A stretch of DNA of 44,228 nt from Clostridia bacterium. GTDB taxonomy: Bacteria; Bacillota; Clostridia; Oscillospirales; Butyricicoccaceae. Every line of letters starts with the position of its first letter. Position 1 is the first letter of the stretch. The position numbers were made by a program, and so were the translations under genes. The stretch spans positions 1-44,228 of the forward strand of contig JAJPXP010000048.1 of assembly GCA_021205365.1 (NCBI GenBank). The letters are read 5' to 3'. This document shows positions 42,854-44,228 of the stretch, one piece after another. The notes under the pieces were generated by a model, which saw only the letters and a program-made list of their open reading frames with translations, had not been told where the DNA came from and searched no databases.

Positions 42854-43471
42854 ATGCTTGGAAACAAGAGAGGTAAGCTGGTGCTTATCCTGGCTGTGCT
42901 GGTAGCAGTTGCAGCAGTGAGCAGGATATATTGGACATCATCGCTGCCGGAACATGCCCCTGGCGGACTGCAGCTGCAGGAACACACGACAGAAACGACG
43001 ACATCCGAAGAATCCGGCGCAGAGACAAAAGAGATTGTCATTGGAGAAGACGTCATTCTGTCTATTTTACAGGAAACGCTGGACAATCAGATATCTATAT
43101 CAGATTTGTCGGCCGAGATTGACGATGGCGCAGGGGTTTCTGTGACGGGAAATGTAAACAAATCCGATATAGCGAAGTTGCTGGAGACGCAGGATGGCAG
43201 CATTGCACAGTCGTATAAGGCTGTGCTTGATATGTTTCCGGACTCCCTGCCGTTGGAATTAAAGATTTGGGTGAAGATATCGGAGTCAAAAACAGCTGAG
43301 CTAATGCCAGGTGGGTTATCGATTGGTTCAATGGAAATACCGGATTCCATGCTGGAAGAAAACTTTTATGATAAAATAGAAAGCAGTTTCAATCGAGAGT
43401 TGCAGAAACAAATAACATCTGTCGATACTGTAGCTGCAAAGGATGGCAATATCGTGATTACCGGAACATAA
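42854..43471 (+). CDS. membrane-anchored extracytoplasmic protein of unknown function
   Basis: A 205-residue protein with a short basic N terminus (MLGNKRGK), one hydrophobic helix (about 8-25) acting as signal anchor, a Thr/Ser/Glu-rich linker (about 38-58) and an extracytoplasmic domain of about 145 residues with mixed helix and strand: EDVILSILQETLDNQISISD, GVSVTGNVNKSDIAKLL, LPLELKIWVKISESKTAEL (as separate blocks). No cysteines or enzyme motif. The layout is reminiscent of small lipid-binding or DUF-type domains, but I do not recognise a family. GGAGTGG lies 8 nt before the ATG. Convergent with the NlpC/P60 gene across a shared terminator. Confidence 0.75.
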   Translation: MLGNKRGKLVLILAVLVAVAAVSRIYWTSSLPEHAPGGLQLQEHTTETTTSEESGAETKEIVIGEDVILSILQETLDNQISISDLSAEIDDGAGVSVTGNVNKSDIAKLLETQDGSIAQSYKAVLDMFPDSLPLELKIWVKISESKTAELMPGGLSIGSMEIPDSMLEENFYDKIESSFNRELQKQITSVDTVAAKDGNIVITGT

Positions 43472-43474
43472 GGA

Positions 43475-43508
43475 AAACCCGGCTGGAGAACCAGCCGGGT
43501 TTATTTTC
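43475..43508. terminator. bidirectional terminator
   Basis: Perfect 12-bp stem AAACCCGGCTGG/CCAGCCGGGTTT with an AGAA loop; T-rich on the right exit (ATTTTC) and A-rich on the left. It serves the two convergent genes. Confidence 0.88.
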
Positions 43509-43515
43509 ATATGTA

Positions 43516-44228
43516 TCAATAGCGGCCTGCGCCGATGTAATGCTGCGTGTAATATGTACTATTCAGACTGTCTGTGCAGACACCGCGGGAAGCGTTTGCT
43601 GCGTGAATAATCTGACCATTGCCCATATAGATTGCAACGTGACCAACCGAGCCGCCGGAAGAAGAATTCGAGAAGAATACCAGATCACCTGGCTGCAGGC
43701 TGGACTTGGAAATCTTTGTACAGCTTGAATACTGGGCTGCAGAGCTGCGTGGAATGGACTTGCCAAAGTGAGAATATACATACTGGGTGAAACCAGAGCA
43801 GTCAAAACAGCTAGGACCAGCAGCGCCGTAAACATACGGGCGACCCAGCAAAGACTTAGCATAAGAAACAATGCTGGAACTGGAAGAAGTGCTCGATGTC
43901 GAGGTAGACGAAGATGAAGAAGGGGCAGAGGAAGTGGTATAGGAGCTTCCGATATAACCATAACCGCTGCCGTACTTAATCTTGTACCAGCTACCGGAAG
44001 TGCCAACTACAGTTGCCGACTTGCCGGAAGCCAAAACACCAATAACACTGTAGGAAGTACCTGCGCCGGAACGTACATTCAGGGAACAGGTAGTGTAAAC
44101 AGTCTTAGTAGAGGTCGAAGTAGTGGTAGTAGTGGTAGTAGAACTAGAGGAACTGGATGGTGCAGAAAAAGTGGTATAGGAGCTGCTGATATAGCCATAA
44201 CCGCTGCCATACTTGATTTTGTACCAGT
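43516..44228 (-). CDS. SH3b-NlpC/P60 cell-wall hydrolase (5' end beyond the window)
   Basis: The open frame runs leftward from the right edge, so only the C-terminal 237 residues are visible. In order: the end of one bacterial SH3 domain (WYKIKYGSGYGYISSSY), a Ser/Thr linker, a second complete SH3 domain (about 60 residues, from CSLNVRSGAGTSYSVIG to WYKIKYGSGYGYIGSSY), another Ser/Thr linker and the catalytic NlpC/P60 domain. The Cys nucleophile sits in CFDCSGF (codon at 43798-43800) and His in GSVGHVAIY (codon 43639-43641); IIHAAN follows. It is a secreted D,L-endopeptidase that cuts peptidoglycan stem peptides. A TTG at 44034 is only an internal codon, not the start. Confidence 0.95.
   Translation of the reverse strand, partial: WYKIKYGSGYGYISSSYTTFSAPSSSSSSTTTTTTTSTSTKTVYTTCSLNVRSGAGTSYSVIGVLASGKSATVVGTSGSWYKIKYGSGYGYIGSSYTTSSAPSSSSSTSTSSTSSSSSIVSYAKSLLGRPYVYGAAGPSCFDCSGFTQYVYSHFGKSIPRSSAAQYSSCTKISKSSLQPGDLVFFSNSSSGGSVGHVAIYMGNGQIIHAANASRGVCTDSLNSTYYTQHYIGAGRY
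43933..44228 (-). repeat. direct repeat encoding duplicated SH3b modules
   Basis: A segment of about 59 nt at 43933-43991 recurs with few changes at 44170-44228, 237 nt (79 codons) apart. Both encode the end of an SH3b domain (WYKIKYGSGYGYI plus SSY). Between them, 44105-44160 is a low-complexity GTA/GTG-type run coding for the Ser/Thr linker. More copies may lie beyond the edge. Confidence 0.85.

Noticed and set aside
1-44228. CRISPR arrays, tRNA/rRNA genes, insertion sequences, prophage genes
   Set aside because: No regularly spaced repeats, cloverleaf sequences, transposase or phage motifs were seen on either strand.

Overview
The window looks like chromosomal core DNA of a spore-forming, low-to-medium GC member of the Bacillota, class Clostridia, probably an Oscillospirales/Ruminococcaceae-type gut anaerobe. 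Evidence: a yabM-yabN-yabO-yabP-yabQ-divIC-yabR type sporulation and division cluster, a DUF4364 protein, a HemZ-type radical SAM protein, a perfect HrcA/CIRCE operator, a Firmicutes-type LexA box, sigma-A promoters with 17-bp spacing, and strong AGGAGG-type ribosome binding sites. The lineage assignment is inference. I saw no rRNA, tRNA, CRISPR array, insertion sequence or prophage.

Layout. 1-5 kb: CIRCE-controlled lon, a PPP-type phosphoesterase, a leftward Xre regulator/membrane protein pair with its own operators, and leftward purC. 5-10.3 kb: a small DUF3006-like protein, a MATE exporter, rsmH, nadA and mnmA. 10.3-16.9 kb: a heavy-metal-domain-like small protein, two overlapping YibE/F membrane proteins with a YgjP-type metallopeptidase, a cytidylate-kinase-like protein, a GNAT acetyltransferase overlapping a MocR regulator, and radC. 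16.9-21.8 kb: the LexA-controlled uvrB-uvrA operon. 21.9-29.8 kb: a compact operon recJ-relA-dtd-MBL hydrolase-hemZ-nucleoside kinase.

29.8-34.9 kb: a zinc-ribbon protein, then a spoVB-like flippase, mazG, hup (HU), rqcP, yabP, yabQ, divIC and yabR. This resembles the B. subtilis yabM-yabR region with an HU gene inserted and an intrinsic terminator before the sporulation genes yabP/yabQ. 34.9-35.2 kb is a gap with two long hairpins and a well-formed candidate small RNA on the minus strand: a consensus promoter, about 90 nt of structured sequence, and a terminator. 35.2-39.6 kb: an amidohydrolase, a class I fumarase alpha subunit with no beta subunit beside it, long-form hpf, a DMT transporter and DUF4364. 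39.8-44.2 kb: a CmpB-like membrane protein, a duplicated DUF305 protein, an NfeD-SPFH pair, an unknown anchored protein, and the 3' part of an SH3b-NlpC/P60 cell-wall hydrolase that runs off the right edge.

Most of the window is ordinary housekeeping DNA. No large unknown multi-gene system is visible. The points most worth following up are the candidate sRNA, HrcA control of lon, the possible non-canonical start of rsmH, the orphan fumarase subunit, the Xre operator pair, and the duplicated DUF305 protein.
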